From a virus: a stretch of DNA of 21,135 nucleotides. The notes below the pieces were generated by a model. That model saw nothing but the letters and a program-made list of their open reading frames with translations, ran no database searches and was not told where the DNA came from. The number at the start of each line of letters is the position of its first letter. Within the stretch, counting starts at the first letter, position 1. The DNA lies in IMG/VR virus record IMGVR_UViG_3300009551_000129, positions 1-21,135 of that record. The stretch is one strand, 5' to 3'. This document shows, one piece after another, positions 1 through 6,683 of this stretch. Position numbers and translations under genes: made by a program.

Positions 1-13
1 GGAGACAACGTGT

Positions 14-598
14 TTGGCCGAACAGCGCACAGGGATGGGCGTAGACGCGATGGGCGGTCCTGTGATCGACCCGACAAAGAACGTCCTCGATCTAACCAAC
101 GCGGCCAACAAGCGGCAAGACGACCTGCGCGAGATGTACAACCGCTACATTGTGGCGGAGATAGGGCGGATAGGAGAAACAGTCAAGCGGGTTGAGCAGC
201 TTTCAGATCTAAGGGCCGAACATGCCCGAGAAGTGAATCTGATTCACCAGAGCCATGATAGAGAAATCCACAAGATGGAGCAGGACAAGCTGGCAGCGTT
301 TCGAGCCAGCGATGAAATGGCCCGCATCACAGAGGCAAACAGAAGCCTTGCGGCGATTCAGGTAGTTGAGCGTACGCTGAATTCCACAGCAACCGCACTA
401 GCGAGTCAGAACGCAGAGAACAACGTCGAAGTAAATCGCAGGCTAGCAGCACTTGAAAAGTCAAGCTATGAAGGCGCGGGTAAAGGCACAGGCGCAAAGA
501 ATACAGTCGCTTATGTAGTGTTGGCAGTTGGTTTACTTGTTTCGCTGTTAACAATTGGTTCGGTAGTAATAGGGATCGCGTTCGCTATTAGGAAGTAA
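14..598 (+). CDS. Coiled-coil protein with C-terminal membrane anchor (unknown function)
   Basis: 194 residues if translation starts at TTG 14, which has GGAGA at 1-5 about 8 bases upstream; an in-frame ATG at 35 is the alternative. Residues about 35-150 are charged, helical and heptad-like, with many Glu, Arg, Gln and Ala. Residues about 165-191 form one strongly hydrophobic segment followed by a short basic tail (IRK), so the protein should be tail-anchored in the inner membrane with a long cytoplasmic coiled coil. I do not recognise a family. Small coiled-coil membrane proteins lying before the terminase in phages can belong to the lysis module (holin or spanin-like), but nothing here proves that. 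The next gene begins 36 bases downstream with its own strong ribosome binding site. Confidence 0.7.
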   Translation: MAEQRTGMGVDAMGGPVIDPTKNVLDLTNAANKRQDDLREMYNRYIVAEIGRIGETVKRVEQLSDLRAEHAREVNLIHQSHDREIHKMEQDKLAAFRASDEMARITEANRSLAAIQVVERTLNSTATALASQNAENNVEVNRRLAALEKSSYEGAGKGTGAKNTVAYVVLAVGLLVSLLTIGSVVIGIAFAIRK

Positions 599-607
599 AA
601 TCACAAG

Positions 608-625
608 ATAGTTGAAACCATCATA
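608..625 (+). repeat. Leader repeat, copy 1
   Basis: ATAGTTGAAACCA followed by TCATA, immediately before the AGGAGG ribosome binding site of the gene at 635. An identical 13-base core occurs at 895-907, again directly before a ribosome binding site. It could be a translational operator, a conserved leader or a duplication trace. Confidence 0.55.
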
Positions 626-634
626 GGAGGCAAA

Positions 635-898
635 ATGAATTCACAAACTGGCGATATCTTTCAAGTATTCGATGAGAAAACACTGGCAGCGAATTTTGGT
701 AAGCCATTGGAGTTAGCAGAAGCCGTTGAATTACGGAAGCACTCAGATACGCAGGAGCGATTGCGCCGCTATAAGCAGATGCACGCCGATGATACTTGCG
801 GCAACTGTCAACAAGTTCTTCGTTCCCACTCTCTCAAAGAATGGCAGCACTGCGAAGCTCTTACGAGCCACGCGCAGTTAGTAGCACAACTAAAATAG
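635..898 (+). CDS. Small Cys/His-containing hypothetical protein
   Basis: 87 residues starting at ATG 635 with a full AGGAGG at 625-630, so the start is well supported. The C-terminal half holds C55-x2-C58 followed by H65, H72 and C73, a spacing that could bind one zinc ion as a small knuckle. The N-terminal half is acidic to neutral and helical. No family is recognised. It is one of several small CxxC proteins in this window. Its stop codon lies inside the second copy of a leader repeat that also precedes this gene, which ties it to the next gene and suggests the two leaders are related by duplication or share regulation. Confidence 0.75.
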   Translation: MNSQTGDIFQVFDEKTLAANFGKPLELAEAVELRKHSDTQERLRRYKQMHADDTCGNCQQVLRSHSLKEWQHCEALTSHAQLVAQLK

Positions 899-912
899 TT
901 GAAACCACATAG
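895..912 (+). repeat. Leader repeat, copy 2
   Basis: Second copy of ATAGTTGAAACCA (895-907), followed by CATAG, overlapping the TAG stop of the preceding gene and lying just before AAGGAG (916-921) of the gene at 932. Compared with copy 1 the only difference over 18 bases is one missing T. Confidence 0.55.
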
Positions 913-931
913 AACAAGGAGTGACCTCCCA

Positions 932-1084
932 ATGAGTAAACGAGATGATAAAAAACCGGATACACAAGATCCAAAACCACCTCAGAAACCAGCTCCGGGC
1001 AAACCCCCGCTTGAGCCACAAGACGATCCTACTAACCCCGGCGATACTCCTGGTCCGGGAAAGAAACCTAAGACTTATGGTTGA
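932..1084 (+). CDS. Short proline-rich, low-complexity protein
   Basis: 50 residues from ATG 932, supported by AAGGAG at 916-921. The product is almost entirely Pro, Lys, Asp and Gly with KPP, PGKP and PGPGKK motifs, no hydrophobic core and no predicted fold. It would be an extended, disordered polypeptide. A longer reading from ATG 899 is possible but has no ribosome binding site. It overlaps the next gene by 8 bases (ATGGTTGA), indicating translational coupling. No function can be assigned; phages often carry such linkers or decoy-like peptides but this is only a comparison. Confidence 0.6.
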   Translation: MSKRDDKKPDTQDPKPPQKPAPGKPPLEPQDDPTNPGDTPGPGKKPKTYG

Positions 1085-1511
1085 TGACGATTTGAGAACT
1101 GCATATGTGGCTCTGCAAACGAAGTCACTAGATGACGATCCTGAGATCCCGTATTGGGTGAAGTGGATACTGAGGCGCATCTATCATCGCTACGGCTGGA
1201 CAGCGATGGACCGTGAGGGCAAGAGCTATTGTAAGTGGTCTTTCCTTGGCATCTTCGACACGGCTACTGCGGCGCGTTGGGCGGCAATGGTTCCGGGTGG
1301 ATCTTGGATGGAGTTACCGCTCAATGTGTCGCTACCCGAGGAGACATGCCAGTTTCGCGTTCATGACTTCCCGCACTCTTCTGTCTCCCACGAGTACCGC
1401 AACCGACGACTCCCACTCGTAGCGGTGCCCGCTGACGAACTCGAACAACTACAACGAGTGACTCACTCCACCGATGATCTCGTTCAGGAGTATCACGCTA
1501 AGTCCGCATGA
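1077..1511 (+). CDS. Hypothetical protein, 144 residues
   Basis: I place the start at ATG 1077, which overlaps the stop of the proline-rich gene by 8 bases and begins an ordinary-looking sequence (MVDDDLRTAYVALQ). The open frame continues upstream to 945, but that part is basic and reads as the shadow of the preceding gene. The product is rich in aromatic residues, with WVKWILRRIYHRYGW near residues 27-41 and a second Trp cluster further on, and it lacks signal peptide or membrane segments. It looks like a compact soluble protein of unknown family. The downstream gene overlaps it or begins 7 bases after it. Confidence 0.65.
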   Translation: MVDDDLRTAYVALQTKSLDDDPEIPYWVKWILRRIYHRYGWTAMDREGKSYCKWSFLGIFDTATAARWAAMVPGGSWMELPLNVSLPEETCQFRVHDFPHSSVSHEYRNRRLPLVAVPADELEQLQRVTHSTDDLVQEYHAKSA

Positions 1512-1518
1512 ATACTCA

Positions 1519-1941
1519 ATGCAAATCCTACCGACATCCTCCGGCACTGTCGAGCAGACTATCCTAGAGCTTGCAAAGTTTATTGCTTCTGGAATCGTGG
1601 GATCGTTCCTCACTTGGCTCAACCTGAGAAAGAAATTAAAGCCTGAGATTCAGGTCATTGAAGCTACTGCGGCAAAGACGTACGCCGAGGCGCGACATCT
1701 TAACGGGGAGACGTTAGCGAACGCCTACGAAAGAATCGAAGAACTGTACGTAATTGCCGACAGTCAGAGAACACAGATTAGCCGCCTACAGTTCGCCAAT
1801 GATAAGCAAATGATGGAGTTACAGTTTCAGGAAAGCGAGTTAAAGTGGCTCAAAGGCGTGTTGGATGCTGCACAAGTCAAGCTGAGCGATTATGATTACC
1901 TACGTCGCAAGGCCGTCCCATCCGAAGAACCGAAAGTCTAA
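1519..1941 (+). CDS. Membrane-anchored coiled-coil protein, possibly lysis-related
   Basis: 140 residues from ATG 1519; an earlier in-frame ATG at 1474 overlaps the preceding gene. AGGAG lies at 1486-1490, which is rather far from 1519, so the start is uncertain. Residues about 14-35 are hydrophobic (ILELAKFIASGIVGSFLTWL) and followed by a basic stop-transfer patch (RKKLK). The rest is a charged helix with heptads, Gln- and Glu-rich. This layout, one N-terminal membrane segment plus a coiled coil, is seen in phage spanin-type and other small envelope proteins, but no specific family is recognised. The gene at 14-598 has the mirror layout with a C-terminal anchor, so the two could work as a pair. 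Confidence 0.65.
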   Translation: MQILPTSSGTVEQTILELAKFIASGIVGSFLTWLNLRKKLKPEIQVIEATAAKTYAEARHLNGETLANAYERIEELYVIADSQRTQISRLQFANDKQMMELQFQESELKWLKGVLDAAQVKLSDYDYLRRKAVPSEEPKV

Positions 1942-1972
1942 AACACAAAAGCCAGAGAATTTCTTCTCCGGC
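1941..1972 (-). terminator. Candidate minus-strand intrinsic terminator (distal)
   Basis: GCCAGAGAA (1951-1959) pairs with TTCTCCGGC (1964-1972) around a TTTC loop, nine positions with one A-C mismatch. Read on the minus strand the stem is followed by TTTTGTGTTTT, a good U-rich tail; on the plus strand the tail is weak. Confidence 0.45.
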
Positions 1973-2316
1973 GATAATTTGTAAGTTATTATCTGCAACA
2001 GAAAAGGCCAGCCGTGAAGCTGACCTAATCTTTTCACCCTCAGTGAAGCATTGCGCAACACGGACGGCAGCACGTGGATAGATATTACCACAAACCTCGT
2101 CCGCATGTGCAAGGGTTCTTTAAGAGTCTGAGAACCTAACAAAATCAGACTAAGCCTAAACGCGCACAGCACGAGGGACTGTGGTTTGAAATACCAGAGG
2201 GAACTGGTGGACAAAGGCTGAATTCCGGGCAATCGGTGACGACTTCTGAACCCGGTCAACTGGTGCGGCGAAATTCCGTCAAGACTAAGGCTGAGTCTCA
2301 AACCTGAAAAGCGCTC
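1942..2316. other. 375-base gap without a convincing gene; possible structured or antisense RNA
   Basis: No plus-strand frame gives a credible gene. A minus-strand frame stays open across the gap but gives an unconvincing, Leu/Ser/Arg-rich product. The stretch holds several short inverted repeats: GGTTCT (2114-2119) with AGAACC (2131-2136), ACCAG (2193-2197) with CTGGT (2204-2208), and CCGGG (2225-2229) with CCCGG (2251-2255). Two further hairpins near the left end look like minus-strand terminators and are listed separately. The layout would fit a small RNA read leftwards, or the decayed remains of a gene; neither is proven. Confidence 0.4.
1996..2025 (-). terminator. Candidate minus-strand intrinsic terminator (proximal)
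   Basis: GGCCAGC (2006-2012) pairs with GCTGACC (2019-2025), seven pairs with one G-U, around a six-base loop. On the minus strand the stem is followed by TTTTCTGTT, as expected of a Rho-independent terminator for leftward transcription. Confidence 0.5.
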
Positions 2317-2535
2317 ATGGCACAAAATACGGCTTCACTAATATCTGCAAAGAGGCGAGATCCCATACCACGGGGTAAAAGTCGAGGTATGCCTGTTTCT
2401 TGTGTTGGCTGTGGAGCGAAGAAGAAACGCAACGTTCTGTTCTGTAAGAAGTGTCGATTTGGCTACCTCGCAGCACGACGCGCGGAGGAGCAATTAGACG
2501 ACTTGTTTATCAGAGCAGTGGAGCGCGACCCGTAA
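2317..2535 (+). CDS. Small zinc-ribbon protein
   Basis: 72 residues from ATG 2317. C29-x2-C32 and C43-x2-C46 (CVGC ... CKKC) make a classic two-knuckle zinc ribbon of about 18 residues. It is flanked by a basic N-terminal stretch (AKRRDPIPRGKSRG) and an acidic amphipathic C-terminal helix (EEQLDDLFIRAVERD). Such proteins bind nucleic acid or act as small adaptor subunits; the specific role is unknown. No clear Shine-Dalgarno sequence precedes the start, and an internal ATG at 2389 would leave the ribbon intact. It sits between two non-coding stretches (375 and 213 bases), so it may be a stand-alone unit rather than part of an operon. Confidence 0.65.
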   Translation: MAQNTASLISAKRRDPIPRGKSRGMPVSCVGCGAKKKRNVLFCKKCRFGYLAARRAEEQLDDLFIRAVERDP

Positions 2536-2710
2536 AACATTGCAAACCGATTAACGTAGCAACCTACTAACTCTGCCCAAGGCTTAAAGAGTCTGGAAAG
2601 GAATGCACTCAAAGCATTCAGATCACCTTCCGGCAGGGATGCGGGTTTGTTTAATTCTTGAAGCGAGCCAGCCGTGACGTGAAATAGTATGAAATAATCC
2701 CAGTCAGCTA

Positions 2711-2739
2711 TAGACACGCCTACATAGTTATGTTATTCT
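2711..2739 (+). promoter_or_regulatory. Candidate sigma-70-type promoter
   Basis: TAGACA (2711-2716, five of six to TTGACA), a 17-base spacer, then TATTCT (2734-2739, four of six to TATAAT). It lies in a 213-base non-coding stretch. A start of transcription about 7 bases downstream would be at 2746-2749, essentially on the ATG at 2749, predicting a leaderless or near-leaderless message; indeed no ribosome binding site is visible there. Confidence 0.4.
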
Positions 2740-2748
2740 GCTTTTACT

Positions 2749-2982
2749 ATGAAGCCAATCAAACAAAACGTTTACGGAGATGGGCACACAGACGGACATA
2801 CCTGTATAGATATCAACAATAACCTAACAGGCGTGCCATGTGCTGCGTGTAAGCAGGAATCAGAGCTCAGGTGCGCAGAATGCCGAGTTGAAATTGACCC
2901 CGAAGTCGATCACCGTATTCCGGCTGGCGAGTCCACGTCGGGTCAAGAGTTGTGGTTATGTGAGGTATGCGCTATTGACTGA
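2749..2982 (+). CDS. HNH-like zinc protein, catalytic helix apparently truncated
   Basis: 77 residues from ATG 2749. CAAC (31-34) and CAEC (42-45) precede a PEVDHRIP stretch with the D54-H55 pair, then a Gly-containing loop and CEVC (71-74). This order, CxxC, DH, CxxC, is that of HNH (beta-beta-alpha metal) endonucleases, where DH supplies the general base and the second CxxC is normally followed by a short helix carrying an Asn or His. Here the protein stops three residues after the last Cys (CAID-stop), so the third catalytic residue is missing. It may be a structural zinc protein or an inactive nuclease remnant. The last 8 bases overlap the methyltransferase start. A promoter-like sequence sits directly upstream. 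Confidence 0.6.
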   Translation: MKPIKQNVYGDGHTDGHTCIDINNNLTGVPCAACKQESELRCAECRVEIDPEVDHRIPAGESTSGQELWLCEVCAID

Positions 2983-3520
2983 CATCCGTCGCGCCTGGGC
3001 TATGCCAAATCTGGAAACATTTAGCGTTACACCAATCGGTGAATTGGTCCAGCGCTATTTGCGACGCGCCACAGTGAGTATTGATCCCTTTGCGCGAAAC
3101 AAACGCTGGGCGACGTACACCAACGATCTTAACCCGACCACTGAGGCTGAGTACCATATGGAAGTGGTCGATTACCTGAATCTGTTAACTGAGCGCGGAG
3201 TGAAAGCTGACCTGTTCCTGTTCGATCCGCCCTACTCACCGCGTCAGATTAAAGAATGCTACAGCTCAATCGGCAAAACGATGACTACTGCTGATGGACA
3301 AAGCGCCAGACTAAAGAAACTTTGGCGACAGGCGGCCCTCCCGCTGCTGACAGATGATGCGATTGTGATCTCCTGCGGCTGGAATAGCGTAGGATTCGGC
3401 GTGATGCTCGGATTTGAGTTGATAGAAGTACTGCTGGTCTGCCACGGCGGGGACCACAACGATACGATTGTTACAGTCGAGCGCAAGACGGCTGCTAGTC
3501 AGTCCGATTTATTTCAATGA
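2975..3520 (+). CDS. Phage amino-type DNA methyltransferase (probably adenine)
   Basis: 181 residues starting at TTG 2975, which has GAGG at 2962-2965 nine bases upstream and gives the N-terminus MTDIRRAWAMPN, similar to phage homologues as I remember them; ATG 3002 is the alternative. The catalytic motif DPPY is at residues 84-87 (FLFDPPYS), the signature of amino-methyltransferases that transfer methyl from S-adenosylmethionine to adenine N6 or cytosine N4. An upstream DPFAR (37-41), followed by TNDLNP, probably lies in the cofactor pocket. A separate target-recognition domain is not apparent, as in other short phage enzymes. The likely role is to mask phage DNA from host restriction. The target sequence cannot be read from here. 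It overlaps both neighbours, giving a coupled three-gene cassette. Confidence 0.8.
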   Translation: MTDIRRAWAMPNLETFSVTPIGELVQRYLRRATVSIDPFARNKRWATYTNDLNPTTEAEYHMEVVDYLNLLTERGVKADLFLFDPPYSPRQIKECYSSIGKTMTTADGQSARLKKLWRQAALPLLTDDAIVISCGWNSVGFGVMLGFELIEVLLVCHGGDHNDTIVTVERKTAASQSDLFQ

Positions 3521-3669
3521 CCACAATTCTGAAACAACTGCATTGTCTTCGCTGCAACGCCTACTGGTGGCCCAAATCACCAAAGAGGCCCGCTCGCTGC
3601 GCGAAATGCAACTCGCCCTATTGGGATCGTCCTCGCGGCGCAAAGCAAGGCAGACCAAAGAAGACCTAA
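3517..3669 (+). CDS. Small two-knuckle zinc-ribbon protein (SPYWDRPR type)
   Basis: 50 residues, starting at an ATGA overlap with the methyltransferase stop. C10-x2-C13 and C28-x2-C31 form a zinc ribbon. The second knuckle continues into NSPYWDRPRG, a conserved ending I recognise from many short phage and bacterial zinc-ribbon proteins, followed by a basic tail (KQGRPKKT). The gene is real despite its size: two paired knuckles, conserved motif and exact coupling. The overlapping frame beginning near 3468 encodes nothing recognisable and is treated as its shadow. The function is unknown; the basic surface suggests nucleic-acid binding, possibly helping the methyltransferase it is coupled to. 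Confidence 0.8.
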   Translation: MTTILKQLHCLRCNAYWWPKSPKRPARCAKCNSPYWDRPRGAKQGRPKKT

Positions 3670-3729
3670 CCGCACATTTCACGCTTTTCTCTTCCACCAA
3701 AGCAGAGTAATGCCTTATAGTGCGAGAGC

Positions 3730-6066
3730 ATGAGCCTTCCCCGTATCTTCTCTAAGGCAATTCTAGTATTACTCTTGCTAGTACGGCCAGCGATGGATCT
3801 GGCGGCGGAAGGGTATATAGGCCCAGTCATTTCCAGCGTTTCGATCTCACAAATCACTGACACCTCTGCGGTGGTGTTATGGACCACGGACCAAGCCTGT
3901 GATCAACGAATCGAATGGGGCACGACAGTCTCTTATGGTAAGAGTTACCTCTATCCGATTTCTCAGTATCCGCGCTCTACAACGCACTCGGCTCGGTTCG
4001 TCGGCCTTCAACCTTTAACTACTTATCATTATAGAATAAGTAGTACCAACGCCGATCTAGAATCTGTCGCTTCCTCGGACGCAACGTTTACCACGTCGGC
4101 AACTTACATAATTCCAGTGCTGCCACAGTTGACGGTGGATACTTCAATGCCCGACATGACAGGGGCCGTTGAAAAGACGGTCAAGGCGAGTGGCGGGGAT
4201 TACACTACCTTACAGGCAGCGCTTGATTATGCGTCCACACAAACAGGGAAGGTCATCATAACTGTCGATGCGGGCATGGTGTTTACGACCGGAGTAAATC
4301 CACACCTATTTAACGTGAACCGCGCAAACACAAACGGGACTATTGTCCGAAGTTCGGCCTATGCAACTTTGACTGAGGGTGTGCGCGTTACAGCCTCACA
4401 GGCCAACTTGATGTTTAAGCTGGAGACCACGAGCACTAAGGCTGCGCTTTATATACTGAGAAACGCGCATCACGTTCGATTCATTGGGATGGAAGTGGCT
4501 CCGTCTTCTTCAAACACAGCCGCAGTATACGAGTTGGTAGCCCCTGACGATCAGACAGCTACCGGCTTAAGTCAGGGCATTTACGCAGATATCGCCTATC
4601 AGCCCCATCACGTCATCTTCGATCGCTGCTACATCCATGGCACTAGCGCAATCGGAGGGATTGGTCGCGGAGTCTCACTTAACTTTGACTACGGCGCGGT
4701 CATTAACTCCGAACTGAGCAATATCGACAGTGACAACGTTTGGGCTTTAGAGGCGAAGGCAATTGGATTCTGGCAAGTCTCCGGCCCCTTAAAGATCGAT
4801 AACAACTACATTGAGTCGTCCGCAGAATGGATCATGAGCGGCGGGACAACTGCGTGGACTTCTGCTCTGCCTTCGGATGTCACGATCACTAGGAACTATT
4901 TCACCAAGCGAACCAGCTGGAGAAACGGGGGCGTTGGCTGGGATGGCTCCAACCATATCGTCAAGTTTGGCTTAGAGGTGAAGTTCGGGCAGCGTTTTCT
5001 AATAGACAGCAACATATTTGATACTAGTTGGGCCGAGGACGAGAGCGGTGACATGCTGCTCGTTCGGCCTCTGCTTACCTCGCAGTCCCAGTCTCCCACA
5101 GAAACCCGCGACATAACCGTGCAGTGGAACTGGTTCCGCCACATGGCTACCGGGTTCAATTTTTCAGGCGAGGATACCGTTGGATCAGCCGTCGAGAAAA
5201 TGGGTTCACATTTTCTAATTCAACAGAACTTGTTAGAGGACATCAATCGGACCATTTGGGCGGACGGCGGCGGTAGAGGGTGGTTACAAATCTCGGTCCG
5301 GTGGCTGACGTTGAATCACAACACGATTGTTGGTGGCGACATGGGTTCGGCTATGTCTATCAACAGAACTGAGAACAACAGTGAGGGGCTGGTAGTTAAG
5401 AACAACGTTATCACGAATAGCCTGCATGGATTCTCGGGGAACGCCGTTGGCTCTGGCACCGTAGCGTTCACAACCTACGCCCCGACCTACTCCCTGCTGA
5501 GGAACGTGGTTGTCAATCCAGGCGTCTTAATCGGCACTGACGCGACGAATAACGCGGTTCCCGTAAGCAACGCGGCAATAGGATTCGTGAACTTCAATTC
5601 AGGCAATGGAGGAAATTATACACTAAGCGAGTCGAGCCCATATAAGAAGTATTCTGACGATGGATCCGATCCCGGCGTCGATACTACAGTCCTAGCCGCT
5701 AAACTGGCTGGCGTGGCTCCGGGTAAATCCGTTCCTCCACCTGTCAGTACTCCTAGCCCAACGCCAACACCCACACCCGCTCCTAGTCCTGTACCCATTC
5801 CTACACCTTGTACGATGACAGTTGACAACCCTGTTGCGCCTCAGTGGGGCAACGGAAAGATGGTTGTAACGTTTACTGGCATCACTCAAGCTTCAAATGT
5901 GAACGTGGTAAGCACATCAGGACAGGTAACAGTGAGCCCGAGCTCGAGACTGGTGAATGGAACTTCAATGATTGCAGAGTTTCTACTCCAAGCGAAAAAG
6001 AAGTCCAGTAGTGTTATAGTTACCGGACCTTGTGGATCTAAGACTGTGATGGTGACTGTTCAGTGA
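3730..6066 (+). CDS. Secreted-type right-handed beta-helix protein with fibronectin III domain
   Basis: 778 residues. Residues 1-26 look like a Sec signal peptide (basic start, LVLLLLV core, AA before E27). Residues about 31-123 are a fibronectin type III domain with WTTDQ and LTTYHYRI motifs. Residues about 145-660 form a right-handed parallel beta-helix: repeated strands such as HVIFDRCYIHG, IDNNYIES, ITRNYF, LIDSNIFD and LNHNTIVG, resembling pectate-lyase-like surface proteins. A Pro/Thr/Ser linker (669-693) leads to a beta-rich C-terminal domain with two Cys (C694 and one in GPCG). Beta-helices are used by phage tailspikes to bind or cut polysaccharides, but a signal peptide is unusual for a virion protein. 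It may be a host-derived surface protein. ATG 3793 would remove the signal peptide. A weak ribosome site precedes 3730. Confidence 0.75.
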   Translation: MSLPRIFSKAILVLLLLVRPAMDLAAEGYIGPVISSVSISQITDTSAVVLWTTDQACDQRIEWGTTVSYGKSYLYPISQYPRSTTHSARFVGLQPLTTYHYRISSTNADLESVASSDATFTTSATYIIPVLPQLTVDTSMPDMTGAVEKTVKASGGDYTTLQAALDYASTQTGKVIITVDAGMVFTTGVNPHLFNVNRANTNGTIVRSSAYATLTEGVRVTASQANLMFKLETTSTKAALYILRNAHHVRFIGMEVAPSSSNTAAVYELVAPDDQTATGLSQGIYADIAYQPHHVIFDRCYIHGTSAIGGIGRGVSLNFDYGAVINSELSNIDSDNVWALEAKAIGFWQVSGPLKIDNNYIESSAEWIMSGGTTAWTSALPSDVTITRNYFTKRTSWRNGGVGWDGSNHIVKFGLEVKFGQRFLIDSNIFDTSWAEDESGDMLLVRPLLTSQSQSPTETRDITVQWNWFRHMATGFNFSGEDTVGSAVEKMGSHFLIQQNLLEDINRTIWADGGGRGWLQISVRWLTLNHNTIVGGDMGSAMSINRTENNSEGLVVKNNVITNSLHGFSGNAVGSGTVAFTTYAPTYSLLRNVVVNPGVLIGTDATNNAVPVSNAAIGFVNFNSGNGGNYTLSESSPYKKYSDDGSDPGVDTTVLAAKLAGVAPGKSVPPPVSTPSPTPTPTPAPSPVPIPTPCTMTVDNPVAPQWGNGKMVVTFTGITQASNVNVVSTSGQVTVSPSSRLVNGTSMIAEFLLQAKKKSSSVIVTGPCGSKTVMVTVQ

Positions 6067-6251
6067 ACGTGGAATTTGAAATTGACCGACTCAACCGTCA
6101 AGTCGAGAGCCTGAAACGTGAACTGAGGCAAAAGAGCAAGCTTTGGGACACGGTCTGCTCTGCACCTTGGCAAAGACTTTGGTGGTTCCTGCAAGGGTTT
6201 AGATTGTGGCGCGTTGGTCGCTGGTATGGGAAGACAGACGATTTGAAGTGA
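6063..6251 (+). CDS. Small helical protein, Trp-rich C-terminus
   Basis: 62 residues starting at GTG 6063, whose last two bases overlap the TGA of the beta-helix gene, so it is translationally coupled to it. Residues 1-28 are a short amphipathic coiled coil (EIDRLNRQVESLKRELRQK). The second half is rich in Trp and Arg (PWQRLWWFLQGFRLWRVGRWYG), which could lie in the membrane interface. No family is recognised. The coupling suggests it is a partner of the beta-helix protein, perhaps for membrane docking, but that is inference. Confidence 0.6.
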   Translation: MNVEFEIDRLNRQVESLKRELRQKSKLWDTVCSAPWQRLWWFLQGFRLWRVGRWYGKTDDLK

Positions 6252-6258
6252 GGTGGTT

Positions 6259-6681
6259 ATGCCAATTACAAGCAACGAAGATTTTGTGTTGACCTACGAC
6301 GCTGACTCTCAAGTTGCGTCGACACGTGTGTTCTCTCATGACGCACCAACCCAACTAGAATTTGGTGGACAATGTCTGATTATTGAGATTGTCCGCGGTG
6401 TGTTGGCTGACGGCATCTCGGCAGACGATTGGAATAACACCGGGCAGGGATTCAGGTTCGCAGACCAAGCCGCTTGGGACGAATGGTTTTTAGGTATACG
6501 CAACGCCGCTCAGGAACGGGCTGCACTGAACGTGGCATCTCACGTAAACGAATTAACCGAGGCACAGTTGGGCCAAGCGGCAAATCTTGCGGCTAACTTC
6601 TGTGAGCGCGGCTATGTAGGTGTTATGGCGGGAACGCAGCAAGCCGACAAGATCACGTTTACGAGGCTAGGGGGAATCTAG
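6259..6681 (+). CDS. Hypothetical structural-region protein, 140 residues
   Basis: The start is ATG 6259, with TGAGGT at 6249-6254 just upstream overlapping the stop of the previous gene; a GTG at 6253 lies within that ribosome site. The N-terminal half is beta-rich and acidic, the C-terminal half mostly helical. No membrane segment, signal or catalytic motif is visible. I do not recognise a family. Its place between the beta-helix gene and the fibre-type genes suggests a virion or adsorption-module component. The following gene begins 3 bases after its stop, at a probable ATC codon. Confidence 0.65.
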   Translation: MPITSNEDFVLTYDADSQVASTRVFSHDAPTQLEFGGQCLIIEIVRGVLADGISADDWNNTGQGFRFADQAAWDEWFLGIRNAAQERAALNVASHVNELTEAQLGQAANLAANFCERGYVGVMAGTQQADKITFTRLGGI

Positions 6682-6683
6682 CC

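Noticed and set aside
1900-2325. 141-residue minus-strand open frame across the 1942-2316 gap
   Set aside because: Composition is Leu/Ser/Arg-heavy with no domain, no ribosome site, and it runs through both terminator-like hairpins and into the antisense of a real gene.
2463-2717. 84-residue minus-strand open frame
   Set aside because: Its first part looks protein-like, but it ends deep inside the antisense of the zinc-ribbon gene at 2317, and no start signal supports it. It could be a remnant but cannot be shown.
3468-3710. 80-residue plus-strand open frame
   Set aside because: Overlaps the coupled zinc-ribbon gene 3517-3669 in another frame; that gene has paired CxxC motifs and a conserved motif, whereas this has none.
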